Positions 18,698-31,395 of a DNA stretch of 64,000 nt are shown in pieces. The position numbers were made by a program, and so were the translations under genes. Where the stretch lies: NCBI RefSeq assembly GCF_052857255.1, contig NC_135498.1:111820723-111884722 (forward strand), written 5' to 3'. Under the pieces are notes generated by a model. The model was given only the letters and a program-made list of their open reading frames with translations. It was not told the DNA's origin and ran no database searches. The stretch's first letter is position 1, and the number at the start of each line of letters is the position of its first letter. This DNA comes from Amblyomma americanum (taxonomy: Eukaryota; Arthropoda; Arachnida; Ixodida; Ixodidae).

Positions 18698-21600
18698 AAC
18701 ACCAGTATGAATGTAAGAAGGTGATAGTCCAGTTCGTCGATGAAGACAAAAAAAAGATAGAAGAACAAAATGGAGTAGATTTGTAGATTAATAGCGTAGG
18801 GATGCGGTCGAGTCCACCTTTTGATACCTGAGGGTCTGGTCATGGTGACAAAAGGAACGAAATGCAAGGGATTAAAAAAAAATTGGTGATGGTTTAGCTC
18901 TGGTTAAACCTGTAGTGACGCGATAACTACAGCTGCCCGAGCGGCTGGTCACGTGACAAACCACGTTACGAACCACATGACCAGCCACGGCGCCGCGCCG
19001 TCGGCAGCTGCTCCGCACCACGTGGCCAGCCACATGATAGCGTGGCGTCGCCGCCACGGGGTGGTGGCGCAGCCACAGGGTGGCGGTGCCGCCACGCTGA
19101 AGGCTCGAAATGCTACCGTAATGTAGCTATCGCTACAATATAGCAATCTTGCTGGGCCAACAAGCACCCTAGTATGTATTATTTCGCTACATTAACATAT
19201 CATAAAGGGTTTTGCACGCACACAAAGACTGCTTTGAGAGGCAGAATTCGTGAGGAAGAAAACCAGTTCAATGTGAGACTTATCAGGATTTTTTGAAAAA
19301 AAATGTTTTCTAAGTTGTGTGGAGTTCATGTTTGGTTTCATTGATTCGATTGTGTGCACAGGTTTATTAACGATTCAGCTGCAGCAGCGGTTTAAGCTCT
19401 GACCAGTTTCGTTTAAGGAACGCCACTTCGACTGGCACATTTCTGTTTACTGCGGTGCTCATGCTCCCTTCTTTTTGAAAGAAATGAGACGACGGCTGAG
19501 GCACGCAGCAAATGAAGACTTGTGTCTACACTGCGCACTGCTCAGTCTGCATAATGATAGGTGATACTGCACTAAAAGAATCCCAAGCTCTGGAAATGCC
19601 AGTCATGAATAGTGCAGGACTCACGCAAAGAATCTGTGAAACCCGAATAAAGGCGCAGCTGAAGCGAATGACTGCTGAAGCAAGCGACCGCCCAGAGATG
19701 TTTGATGCTGCGCTGAAAAGGACAACATGCTTATGATAGGAAACATGAGGGGACAGAGTAGCAACGGCTCCCAACAATGAGCATTCTTTTATCCTGTTTT
19801 AAGGATGTGGTCTGTATTGACAGCAGAAAAGAGGATGATCATATTGCAACATAATATATTTACACAAGGAGAATATATAGAGTGAAAGAAACTGGCATAT
19901 GCGCAAACAAAACAGCTAGGGCAAGCAGCGTCCAGACCGAACAGCCACTTTGTCCTCTTTTTTCTCGAAGCCTACAGCCGTGACAGTATGAAGAAAACTT
20001 CATAGCACCAGAACTGCTTGACTCAGCTAAATATAAAACGGGTACGGAAGGCAGTAAGATGTGTGGAGACCAATTTTTTTTTTTTGTGAGGGACGGGGCC
20101 AACTCTACGCCTTGGACATCTTACGGTGGCGTTATTCATACCCATCGATCCGCTCTCAAGTATCTCCAGAGAGATAGCCGACTGCACTACCACCTTCTTA
20201 CCTAGAGAAAAAAAGGAAGAGCAGGATACATCAATCACATTACAGAGTTATAGCATATGCTTACGATGTTCATGTGCTATCACATAGTGGTTACCGAGCT
20301 AGGCTGGCAGCAACCGTGCATGCGCGGCCATTATCACTTTGCCACCACTTAAGTGGTTCACTTTTTTCAATACGGAGAATTGGCATTAGCCTCCACACTG
20401 CCGGCAGATAAGCTGCGAAACGGGCGTAGGTGAGCCAAGCAAGGACAAAGAAAGAAAACAGCCTAGCATGCGGTTGATCAAACGCGTGACGGCAGCAATG
20501 GCAATGCCGCACAGGACGCAGGATGCGATGGCCTCCCTCTTCTTGGAGAAGTGATTCATTTTACCTCATTTTCAGACCCCGCACAATGAACGAAGGTGCC
20601 AGGGCTAACGGGCCTGGCGGGATATCGACTACTGTTGGTTACGATACAGCCAGGGTAAGCAGGGCGGCTAGCTTTACGGGTGCATTCGAAAAGTCACCGA
20701 GCCAGCTGTGAGCTTAAAAGTAGTGTTAGCGTTTCCATATGCAAAGGTAAAGTTTACCAACGTGTATGCAGCCTCTAACTGCATAGCAATTCTTGTAATG
20801 CATGTGTATTTAGGTTTACAATAAATGGCGGAAACATTGCCACCACCATCAATCTTCTTCGCCTCATGGTATCTTGACACTGGAGAGACAGTGTGCTAAA
20901 ATGTTTTCGGGCGTTTTGCGCCGCGAGCCGGATAGTTAGGCGTCCGCTAGCACTTCAAGCGGTGAAGTAAACAGAACAGTATACTAAACTCTATTCACGA
21001 CGCAAAACACATGTAAGGCCACCTTGTGTTAAGGTACGATGTGCTGGTATGGTGTGGCAAAGTTGCTGCAAGAAACTTCGTGATCAGCTCAAGGAGGCCT
21101 TAGGCACAGCGGAAATTTTGCGTGTGACCTTCTTTAGCTTCAGAGGTGGAGTGACTAGCAGTTTTGGTGGACGAGAAACACGCAGACTGAATGAGCTTCT
21201 TTTATTACTGCACGCATTTCCCAACCAACAGTGGCTGGTGCCTGCAGTAACAAATGCCTTCCTGTGTTTTGCTTGTAAGAGATTCCTAGTTGCGTATTGT
21301 ATCACACGTTGAAGTAACCCTAACGTCTCGTGTATTGTATTTGTTACACATGCTTTGAACCGCTTGTCATCAGACATTTCTTTTTTCCCGGTCTCAGGAC
21401 GAAAAAGCATTTGAAGCCTTTGTTAAGTCTGCCCGTTTTCTTCGGTAGTTTGCGGTTGAAATAAGCTGACTGCAGAAGAATGTTCTCTAGAATTTATTAC
21501 ATGCTTAAGCATTGTCCTCTGGTACATAATATTGTATCATATGGGGACAACTCAAGAAATGTAATGAATTAAAACGCAGCATTATGAGCAATTCGTTTTC

Positions 21601-22873
21601 CACTTTTAAGAGAGAAAAAATTCATAAGCAAAGCTTACTCTACAACTATAGTAGCTGCTCAAGCTTTTATCACTACATGTTTTGGAGTCAGCCGTTTTGG
21701 AGGGTTTAATCACAAGGCCGTACCTTAAGTAACCGTGTGTATTGATTTTTGTTATTGGCCTTCGCGAAAGTCTGGCATTGCCTCTATTTTCTCGGAAACC
21801 ACGATTTCTGAGGCCCGCTACAGGATTTCGAAGCATCACCCGCTGCCTATTGGTGTTGCTGTGAGTTGCCGCCTTTGCTTTAAGGAAAGTACACCCTAAA
21901 GTCTGGCATAAAGGGGAAAATTCTTTTTCTTCGAATATTACTGTGTGCAAAAAAACATGAATACGGAGCATCGTAAGCAATATATGTAGCATGAAGGAGG
22001 CTGCTCTAGAGTCAAGAAGCATTTCAGAGAGGCGAGATGCAGCCTGTCCTGCAAGAGGCCTCTTCCACGAAAATTCCTGCGTTTATTCCGAACCATTTCA
22101 CTCCTAAGTGGCGACAAGCCCATCTTGTCAAAGGAAGCGGCCACGAACAAAATGAATTTTCCTGTTCTGTTCACGTCACGCGGCAGCAGCGTTAAACTCA
22201 AGAACACGCCCGTTGCGCCAGCATTCGCGCTGAAGGAAGTAAAAGAAGAAGAATAACCGCAGAATAGGCTGCACATATTCTCTAAGGGATAAACAAAAAC
22301 AATGACTGAAAACGCACAGAGCCGAAGATTACTAGGTCTGAGATACAAGAGCATCGTCACGATATATCCAACAAGAGCATGTGTCACAGCCGGGCGACAG
22401 CGCACCCAGTTCCCAAAGTTTCCATTTCATGGCACGCAAAAGTTTCCTCTTTCCAAGAGGCGCATGCTAGCTCGCCTTCCCTTCAGTTTACTTTTCGCGG
22501 AAAAGAAGAAACAAAGTCGGCCTCGCCGACGATGTTTCTTCCGGTGTGCGCCAGTAAAAACATGCCTCGCGTCGCTGCCGGCAACCGCGCAACTTTTCGC
22601 GGCACGGGTCGGAGACAGGTTAGGAAAGGAGCGACCCCGGTGGAAACGGTCGGAGAAGGCGCGGTATGTAAATAGCGGTCGGTGATGTTATAGTACGAAC
22701 GACTCGGACGAGGACAGCGAAGGTTATTCTTTCCAGCATAGGTCTTCTCATAAGCGCCTCGGTAAAATCCCACGTGTTGCAGCCGCGAAGCTTTTTAACC
22801 TTGTTGCTTCTCACGGGATGCATTTGTCTCGCCTTTCGAGTTGGCAGGTGTGTAGCTCAGCGAACAGAAAAAG
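18698..22873. other. 4.2 kb without a recognised gene
   Basis: Short frames only, none with a recognisable domain. 18945-19110 is GC-rich with several CACGTG/CCACATG words. The rest is AT-rich sequence with no repeat family I recognise. Confidence 0.4.
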
Positions 22874-22885
22874 CTGAGGGCTGTT

Positions 22886-23123
22886 TGGTTTATTGTTTAT
22901 GGGGATTTAACGTCCCAAAACGACTCAGGCTATGAGGGACGTCGTAGTGAAGGGCTCCGGAAATTTCGACCACCTGGGGTTCTTTTACGTGCACTGACAT
23001 CGCACAGCACGCGGGCCTCTTGCATTTCGCCTCCATCGAAATTCGACCGCCGCGGCCGGGATCGAACCCGCGTCTTTCGGGCCGGCAGCCGAGCGCCATA
23101 ACCACTCAGCCACCGCTGCGGCC
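22886..23123 (-). mobile_element. Ruka-type SINE with 12-bp target duplication
   Basis: Same family and orientation as 18444-18684. Flanked by ctgagggctgtt at 22874-22885 and 23124-23135. Confidence 0.9.
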
Positions 23124-23135
23124 CTGAGGGCTGTT

Positions 23136-24085
23136 CACAGCAAGGCTAGACCGCGGGTGCAATTCTCGGAGTGCGACAACGGCGTGCGCTATCGTCTCTC
23201 TAGCACCGGCGACAATTTTTTGCAGATCGGGTTGTGGCTTAATTCCTCTGTAAAGAAGCTTAAACCTCGCAGATTACGCACCGCATACGGCAAGCGACTG
23301 CAGCGTAAACTTCCTCACCGTGGGCCCTTTTTACCCGCCCACGGCTCCTGCACTCACTCCGAGTCGCTATTTTCGTATTTATTATGTTCACTTCTCAGAA
23401 ATCAGAGTGAAAGATTGTTACTGCAGTTTCGCTTTACGTGATATGGGAAAAGTTGCAGGTGAATTTCTCGCCGTTTTCGGCCCTCATCATCTGTACTAGA
23501 TGGTTGACCCGTCATCATCTTTACCTGCAGGTCATTCAGCTGTCTTACAGGCATATCAATTTCGAGGGCATGTTGGCGTTACTTCTTTTCCCCGCTGTTT
23601 TCATCGAGCCGTCTTAGACGCGTATCTTTTCGAACGTCCCCAGCTTTTCCAGCTCCTTTCGTCTATTCCGCCGCTTCTAACGCAACCTCACTAGCCCGGC
23701 GCTAGCCGTGCCCTTGCTTAAAAGTATCTTAGGGTAACTCGACCCACGATGCGGCATCCACGAAAAGAAATGTTGAAGAAGGATGGTGTGTCCTCCTGGA
23801 GTTAGCGAAGCTGGAAGAGCTACAAGAAGCAAGAACATCATTGCTGGAGAGAGCTGCAGGAATTGCACTGGAGGGTTGCAGCAAGGGATGGAACTGAGCG
23901 TGCTGTTATTAAAATGAATGAAGATAACGTCCGTATGACACTGCAGTCACGACACTGACTGCTGTACTGTGACAGCTATGCCTGCAATGGTAAGGCCTGC
24001 AGGATGACGTCATTCTGCTGTTTCTTTAACCCATGCATCCCGAATCGTTTACTTCTATAAGTAGGAACAAGCGTTTTCCACTCTA
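23136..24085. other. Nothing recognised
   Basis: About 950 bp. Short frames only, with no domain, RNA or repeat identified. Confidence 0.4.
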
Positions 24086-24324
24086 AGGAAAAACGCTAAG
24101 GCGCCCGTGTGCTGTGCGATGTCAGTGCATGTTAAAGATCCCCAGGTGGTCGAAATTATACCGGAAACCTCCACTACGGCACGTCTTCTTCCTTTCTTCT
24201 TTCACTCCCTCCTTTATCCCTTCCCTTACGGCGCGGTTCAGGTGTCCAACGATATATGAGACAGATACTGCGCCATTTCCTTTCCCAAAAAAACAATTTT
24301 TACTATAATTATTATTATTATTTA
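24086..24324 (+). mobile_element. SINE, long-bodied type, lacking its tRNA head
   Basis: Starts in the body (ggaaaaacgctaaggcgc), carries the TGCGATGTCAGTGCA core, the CTTTCACTCCCTCCTTTATC segment and an A/T-rich tail ending (ATT)n. The 5' tRNA-like head is absent, as in 5'-truncated insertions. Confidence 0.85.
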
Positions 24325-25173
24325 TGACGCAGCTCTGGGCAGAACTGCCTTATCAGGTCCTTAAATACTAAAACGCACTGCCGCGTGATGCCCATTATGA
24401 ACGGCTGGGAACTGTTGAGTCGCCGTTGAATGCTGACGTCGGTTGCCTCAACTCGTAGCGTGTTTGCTAGTGCAACTCGAAATTAATTACTGTTGCTCCT
24501 TAGTTAAAGAGCGATCCTACGTCCTGTCGCTTCAATCGCCGCTAATGAGTCGTCAGCGGCCGGCTACCACCGCAGTCCTTGAGATACGAGGTTGTGCTCG
24601 CCTGAGTAATATAAATGTTAAGGAAAAATTTCAGACCACTAGCTATTAAAGGAAAAGTTCCCGGCCTATGGTTAGTTGTGGCTGTTCACAACAAGCGTTC
24701 GGTGGACACCACAATCGCGCTTTCAGGGAAGCGACGAAGGAGGGAATGAAAGAACGAAGAGTAAAGGCGCGTAAACGAGTGACCAGAGCTCGCAAGTGAA
24801 GCGAGGACCATTGCGTCTGCCGATTCCCTCGTAGTTGGTCTCCGCCCGTAGCATGGGCCGAGACCAACCGTAAGGCAGGTTCGATTCCCGAGGTACGGGC
24901 GCGCGAGCTACAAGCCACCCCTGAAAAACAGCAGCGTCCCCAAGTACGGTTTTGAAGAGTAGAACGCGCCCATTAATGACGCCAGGACCCTCAAGGTCAT
25001 CATCTGCCAGCGGTAGTAGTGCATTAATCGCAACCGCATCACATGGACTAACTAAATCATAAATCCCAGAGGCATAACCGCAAAATAACTATTCGAAGGA
25101 CCACAACGGAAAAGCGAGTGTTGAAAGTATTGGCAGCTTCTGAGAGCGTGCCATGTTTGTTCATGTGACTAGA
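24325..25173. other. Nothing firm; hairpin plus B-box-like motif
   Basis: A strong hairpin lies at 24834-24868 (9-bp arms, a C-C mismatch, a further 4 bp), followed by GGTTCGATTCC at about 24883. This could be a degraded tRNA-related repeat but cannot be folded into a cloverleaf. Confidence 0.3.
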
Positions 25174-25182
25174 CATGAGGAG

Positions 25183-25399
25183 CTGCCGCGGTGGCTCAGT
25201 GGTTATGGCGCTCGGCTACTGACCCGAAAGACGCGGGTTCGATCCCGGCCGCGGCGGCCGAATTTCGATGCAGTCGAAATTCAAAATGTCCATGAACTGT
25301 GCTATGTCAGTTCACGTTAAAGAACCACAGGCGGTCGAAATTTCCGTAGCCTTTCACTACGGTGTCCTACGGTGTCCCTCCATAAACCCATAATAAACG
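25183..25399 (+). mobile_element. Ruka-type SINE with 9-bp target duplication
   Basis: Full tRNA-like head (GGTGGCTCAGTGGTTATGG, GGTTCGATCCCGG) then body and a 3' end in ccataaacccataataaac. Flanked by catgaggag at 25174-25182 and 25400-25408. Confidence 0.9.
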
Positions 25400-25604
25400 C
25401 ATGAGGAGGACGAGGTCCTCTAGTGCTCACTGGAGACGTCAGTCTGCAGCCTACCTAGTGGCCTACGTAGTCCAAGTGGAGGGGATAATGTACAATAAAA
25501 TAAACTAGAATGTTTTCTTTCAACGCAATGAATATGAACAAAATACAATAGCGTGTCCGCCAAAGCTACTCGTGACCTGGTGCGGTGACAACCGGCAGCA
25601 GCGA

Positions 25605-27926
25605 TGATGAGGTGAGTTGAGTTGAGGTGTTGTATGCTACAGGTGGGGTTAGCCTTGCTTTATCTGCCGGCAATTGCTCCACCGTAGCGTACCTTCTATA
25701 TTAACAATGTCCAAAAGCCTGTCGCACCTGCTCCGCGATGCGCACAGTCTCTTAAAATAACACACATTCTCTCCCGTAGTCATCATATATGCACGCAATC
25801 AATCCACACAGTCCACATCACAGTCCACTCCAGAAGTCACCATCTATGCACATATTCAGTCACAGTAGAACTTAGGCCATTGTAGTGCCACAATCCATAC
25901 ACACATTTACTCACAGTATAACGTAGTCCTCTCCAGAAGACACCATCTACGCACACATTCAAACACAGTAGGCCATAGTCCGTTCCTGCTGTCACCATCT
26001 AGAAACAAGATCCGTGTCCTGCAGAGATGTTAAAAGAATGCGTGAAGCCTCCCTTCTGCATGTCTGGTTTCCACTCGGGTAGACAATGTCCTGAACTGCG
26101 CTGTGACGGGTTCCTGTCTTCTTGAAGGAAGCGAACATCACATGCCTTTCCGCGTTGTACTCTGGGCAGTACATAATATAATGTTCGATATCCCCGCACA
26201 CACCACATAAAGAACAGAGCGGGCACGATGCTATGCCCGTCTTATGCATCCAGGCAAGAGTGCGAGCAGAGGCCGTGCGAATTCGATGTAGTAGAGTCGC
26301 CTGGGATCTTCTCAGTCCCTTGGTCACACATGGTTTGTGGGACGCACTCCACAGGGTACTTAAGTGATCGAGCCCCGTTTTCCTGCAGAGACTTTTTCCC
26401 TCTTGAGGTACTTTTTTTGATGGAATCTTTTTTGATGGAATCTTTTTTTGATGAGAGCTTTATGGGCGAGATTGTCTGCCACCTAATTACCGTTGACTCC
26501 TATGTGAGAGTGCACCCATTCGAAATGTATAGTAAAGCCTCTGCTGTGCAGATTCTGCACCAAGCGCAGAGAGCTTATAGACAAGGCGTCAGTGGGGAAT
26601 CCGCGCTCTAACCTCTGAAGGGCAGATTTTGAATCAATTAGGATGACAACAGGTTGAGCCGGACAAGACCCTAACTTCCGTAAAGCCGCCTCAATAGCAA
26701 CACTTTCAGCCGTTGTGGAGGATACGACAGCAGTACAGCGTACGGACCACTTACCGTCCAAAGAAGGAATGTAAAAAGCCGCTGCGCTAGCTTGTTTGAC
26801 CTTGTCCACAGAACCATCCGTGAAAATTTGAAGATGGCGCGCATACTCTGTTTCCAAGTGTTCAAGTACAAGCGAACGCGTTGCTGCCAAAGGAGAGCTG
26901 CGCTTTGAGCTCACATGGGGAATTGTGACCTTACAGTCGAGGGTCGGAAAAGACCAGGGGGGTTTCAACCGTTTCCTTTGCCTTCGGACATTAATGTCTA
27001 AAGAACTAAGATTATTGAGTGCCAAGTAAGCCTTCGACTCATATCACTTGCAGAGCCGCTGGAGAAGGGATCGCCCAACTACCGTCTCTCCTAGGCGGTC
27101 AAGATGCATTAGTAGCCTCTGAGAACCGAAAAGGCTAAGAGGTTTCGATTGAGACTCATGAAGTACTGCCTTGTTCGCAGCCGCCTGGGGAACTCCAATG
27201 GCTCTTCTTAGCCCTTTCTGTGGACAACTTCGAGACGTTCAAGTTGTGATGCCGAGGGAGAAATTAAAGATAATTATTACATTATGCAACTGACCACCAG
27301 CGCTTCATGAAGTTTGACCATTGAAGAAGGATGGTTTCCCCTTTTCTCACGTGCAATTCTACGGATCACATTGAGAGGAGAAGATATAGATGAAACAATC
27401 GCGTCTACAGCTTTTCGCCACAGTAGACGGGAGTCAATAATGACGCCCAAGAAACGCGTGCGGTTGAATTGACGGATGCAAGAGTGACCGAGGTCTATCT
27501 TCAACCGCGCTTGACGTATTCCTACACCTGGAAACAGAACAAAGCCGGATTTTTCCACTGACAGAGACAACCCCACACCTTGAAGGTAAGATTATGCCGA
27601 AAGTAGAGCCTCTCGAGCTATCAGGGCTAATCGCTTGAGTTGGTAGCCAGTAATCCAAATACTGATGTCGTCAGCATAAAGTGACATATGCACTTGCCGG
27701 CAGCTCTTTTTCAACGAAGCGGGAGGGCTAGCCATTACGACGTTAAAGAGCGGGGGGGGGGGGGGGGGGGAGAACACTTCTTTGAGGCACACCTCGTGAT
27801 AGAACCCTTTCGGTGCTTAACGTACTCCCTAAAAGTACATGAACCGCTCGATCACTTATAAACTTGTAAATGAATCTTAACATATGGCCTTCTATGCCCA
27901 TGTCTTGCAAACTGTTTAGAATTGAG
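25605..27926 (-). pseudogene. I-clade-like LINE fragment (RT, RNase H, C terminus)
   Basis: Minus-strand pieces in order: RT motif (LQDMGIEGHMLRFIYKF, then RGVPQRSVL), catalytic MSLYADDISIW near 27670, the RT thumb (GLSLSVEKSGFV, FLGVIIDSRLLW), an RNase H domain at 26483-27025 (IFTDGSVDK, TTAESVAIEAAL, ILIDSKSALQ, HSHIGVNGN), and a C-terminal zinc-like segment at 25992-26327 (CPLCSLCGVCGDIEHYIMYC). Frameshifts separate them and a long G run (about 27751-27771) breaks the RT. The 3' UTR (25605-25990) holds imperfect repeats of about 105 bp. The 5' end is lost at an inverted repeat at 27881-27960. Confidence 0.8.
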
Positions 27927-27960
27927 CAGTTTGCAAGACATGGGCGTACAGGGCCATATG
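27881..27960. repeat. Inverted repeat at the truncated LINE 5' end
   Basis: Arms 27881-27914 and 27927-27960 (34 bp, about four mismatches, 12-bp spacer). The left arm is LINE coding sequence; the right arm is its inverted copy. Confidence 0.85.
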
Positions 27961-29152
27961 ATCTCTGCGAAACGTCAGTTGCGTTTTGGTCAAAGAAACA
28001 CATGATTACAGGAAATATGAAAAACTTTTAGATAACAGCACACACAAATCAGCTTACCAATAATACCAGAACGTTATGAGCCCTATAAAGTGTGTACGGC
28101 AGCTATCCATGTAAAAAATTGTGGACAAGCTTGTTTTTTTTTCAACAGGAAGTTGTCGATGAACGCAAGTTTTTCGCATATCTTAAGGTTGTACTACAGT
28201 AATCAGCATATCTTCAGCTTCCAGCTAGAAAAATTTGAAGTTTTCGTCAAATAATTGTCAAACGGACATCCCTTTGGTTTTGTAGGACATTCTTAACTGC
28301 TCGCTGGCTGCGAATACCGGACAAACTGCAAGAACAGTTTTGCTCCGCACCGGAAGCTTGTAGCATTTTCATCGATATGTTCATAATAGTATCTGGCAAT
28401 TTTCCACAGTTGCTGCCTATTATTCTCCGAAACCCGCCTTATTGCTGTTCTAAGGCACCTTAATTACTCAGTAGGAGCGCAGGACAAACTTTCGAAACAA
28501 CATTTTTCGGCGCCCCGGAAGGTTAGACCATTCTCATGGATACATTCCTAGTAGCAGTTTAGAATAGTGCTTCAAAATTAAAAGTGGTCTCCAGAAAGCT
28601 GGACTTGAGCTTTTTGTAGGAAGTTAAGCAGTAACGTTTTCCTTCGTTTCAATAAAAAGAGACTAATCATAATAGGACCCAGGTCCGTTGCAGTAGTGAA
28701 TCTGTTCGTTTTAAATAACACTACGAGGAAGGCGTCTCAGGGATGTAGGCTTCACACTTTTTATTATAGGCTCTAAATACTATACAAAACATTCTAACGC
28801 AACGCTTGCTTGAATGTTTATCAAAGAGAGACAGATAGGCTGCTTTGTATACAGTGTTAGGCTCTGGATAGTGGTTCCCGCGAGTGAGAAAACATAACCA
28901 GCAACGTCGAAGGCCACAGCCAATCATGACGCAAACCCAAGTTACGCAATCGTTCCAAGTTTCGATCTTGATGTGAGTTGTCTTTCAACAGCGCTGCCAC
29001 CTGTGTTACGGCTCTTGTACACGCAGACGTGTTGAAGTTTTTCTTCTAAAAGGAACATCTTGAGCCAAATAACTGGAAGAGAAAGCGAGTTCTGGGCCTG
29101 CACAATTATTGGAAATTTTCTTCCCGATACCGTTTTGCGTTGTTTCCAGACA
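27961..29152. other. AT-rich region with two degraded tandem units
   Basis: Segments at about 28317-28410 and 28488-28580 resemble each other (ggacaaact, ccggaag, cattctcatggatacattc-type words), about 170 bp apart. Nothing else is recognised. Confidence 0.35.
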
Positions 29153-29165
29153 GCTGAAGCTTCAG

Positions 29166-29233
29166 CAAACAAAAAGGTGCAGAACACAGTAGGCTGAAGC
29201 TTCAGCCTACTGTGTTCTGCACCTTTTTGTTTG
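29166..29233. repeat. Perfect 68-bp palindrome
   Basis: 34-bp arms with no spacer and no mismatch, centred between 29199 and 29200 on AAGCTT. The central 14-mer gctgaagcttcagc also occurs just outside at 29153-29166. Confidence 0.95.
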
Positions 29234-30859
29234 ACAATGCTTTTTTCTGCAACTTGCGCTCGTTACCTCTGTCCACGATTGGCGCGCATCGAACGAAAAC
29301 CCCATCTTCTAAGAGGGATCGAGCAGAAAGAAGGTGCTAAGCTTTTTCTTGCTCTGGGAAAGTGTTTCGCTAGTAATTATATAACACTTTACAAGCAGTG
29401 TTGCACTTTTCTCCCATGGTAGGTTAGTTTTTTCTAAGAAATAGGTTGCTGGCTTCTCTCTTGTTTTAGTTGCTGCTGTCATCATCATTTTCCGGAGCAC
29501 CCGATTTCCAAAGCGAACACTCTTTCGGGTCAAATTATGTGCAGCACTGGGGTAGGCTAGTACCCCAAAGATATATCGATTTCTCGACGTAGTGCTGCAG
29601 TAAAGATTGTATCTTGATCGTCTGAGACAGATGGAGCCATACAATCCATAGCTATCTAAGAATCTAGCTGCTCATAACCTGACCCTGATAACATGCCGTG
29701 GAGACGACTGCGGGGTGTCTTCGAATTTGCCACGTGCGGCGTTTGAGAGCTGCACGTCTTCATACCGGAGCTCCAAGAGCAACGCTGCACCCAAGCAGGG
29801 ACGAGCGGCGTTCGAGCGGCCTCTGGCGTAATTGGTTGCTGGAATGAGGAACGCACCTTTCTTAATCTACAAGTTTCTCTCCGGTGCGTCGGAAAATGCG
29901 TGACTCTAATGGTCCTATATGCGTTTTAAAGATTTAACGCTTCTCTTTAAGCGAAAGGCGAAGGCGGCGTTTCAACAACGCAAGCCTTTAGAGCATTACT
30001 GCGTTCTTCTTGTGTTTGTAAAATAATTCTAAATCTTTCCCAAGGCAGAAAACGCAGTTCAAGGGTCTTATAATGAGGCACTGTAGCCGACCGCGCTGAC
30101 AGAAATATTTCTGAATTGTGAAGAAGTATTAAATTCGTACCACGCTAAGGCCACGATAAAGCTAGGTTCCACCATTCGTACCTTCTCTTGCATTCAGTTA
30201 AAATTAAGCATGCAAATCGAGAAGTGCTCAGCGAGTCAACAAGTTTGACATCTATAAATAACTGTCCTCAGCTTAATGAGGTTACCTTTAATGCCGGCTT
30301 GTAACAATGGACTCTAGAAAGTTCCTGGAACGTAGGCATGGTACAAGTACCGCTTTCTCTGGCAAAAATTTTGAAAATTCGGAAATTGCAAGAGACGGGT
30401 ATAGAAGTATTGAAGGTAATGGTCCATTATTCTGATATGCAGCAAAATCTTTATGTAAAACCGTTTCCAGCGATCGCATCGAATAGTTAAGACTGGCATT
30501 CAAATTAATGGGGAATTCTTTTGACGATAGCAAAAACGTGAATAGAAAAAAAATACAAGACTGCCGTCGGGTGATCTGAGGATATATGATTGTTAAAGTG
30601 AAATCCTATATTATATGAATAAATTGCGTACATAAACAGTTTCTTCGCTCAAAAATGCTTTTTTCCAGAATTGCTGGAAAGGTTTAAGGAACAGTGACCT
30701 CAACCGCACTGGGAAGGAAAGTTAAGGCACGTGGAAGGCACGGCGCAAACGTGTGGAAATTTTTAATGCGTTATATCGGTGGCCTGTGTTACCGTTGTCA
30801 ACGTTCACCGCGTACATTCTAACTCGCGCTTTACCTTATGCAGTCTGGTCGTCATGAAC
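29234..30859. other. Nothing recognised
   Basis: AT-rich, short frames without domains. Confidence 0.4.
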
Positions 30860-31395
30860 GCTTTCGTTTTATTGCATCCGATCTGAGAAACTGAAAAACG
30901 CGCTATCTCACCTGAAATCAACACCTTATTTAACGTATATTCGACCAATGCTCCAATGGGCTCATACCGTGTATGACCCTTGGCAAATAATATTGAGCAT
31001 TGAAAGTATTCAGAGCAGAGCGGTAAGGTTCATCCAATGCCGGTACTTGAGAGTTTCATCGGCATGAAAAATGAAGTAAGATAGGAAATTCTTTTTACTC
31101 GGCGAAAAAAACTGCGCCCTATATTCTTCTAACAGATATTTCACGAAAAATGCAACACTCTATATGCAGCATACTTACACAGGCCCATTCTGTCTGTCCT
31201 CGTACTGACCATTGTTTTAAGATACGGTACCAGAACTAATATGTATGCTAGTTCTTTTTTGTTCTCTCCATTAGGAAATGAACTGGTCTTTCAGGTCAAC
31301 AAGTTTGCAGTATCAATAAAGATGCGTCTTTCTCAGCATTGTAAACCCCTAATACAGTGCCTTCTTATTATGTGGCATAATCGCTGAATAAAGAG
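30860..31395 (+). pseudogene. Relic of a CR1/L2-like LINE C terminus
   Basis: With stops and frame changes the plus strand still resembles the end of a non-LTR RT: RPMLQWAHTVYDPWQ, IESIQSRAVRFIQ, then further on a RTN-like segment and a PLGNELVF-like block that corresponds to the usual SFFP..WN region. There is no RNase H. Recognised from pattern memory only. Confidence 0.5.

Noticed and set aside
22302..22685. Overlapping plus-strand frames of about 100-127 codons as genes
   Set aside because: Two frames overlap in the same region with no domain in either.
24834..24900. Hairpin followed by a B-box-like word as a small RNA gene
   Set aside because: No A box at the right distance, no cloverleaf and no terminator.
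25780..25990. CRISPR-like repeats
   Set aside because: Imperfect tandem units in a LINE 3' UTR in eukaryotic DNA, with no conserved short repeat and unique spacers.
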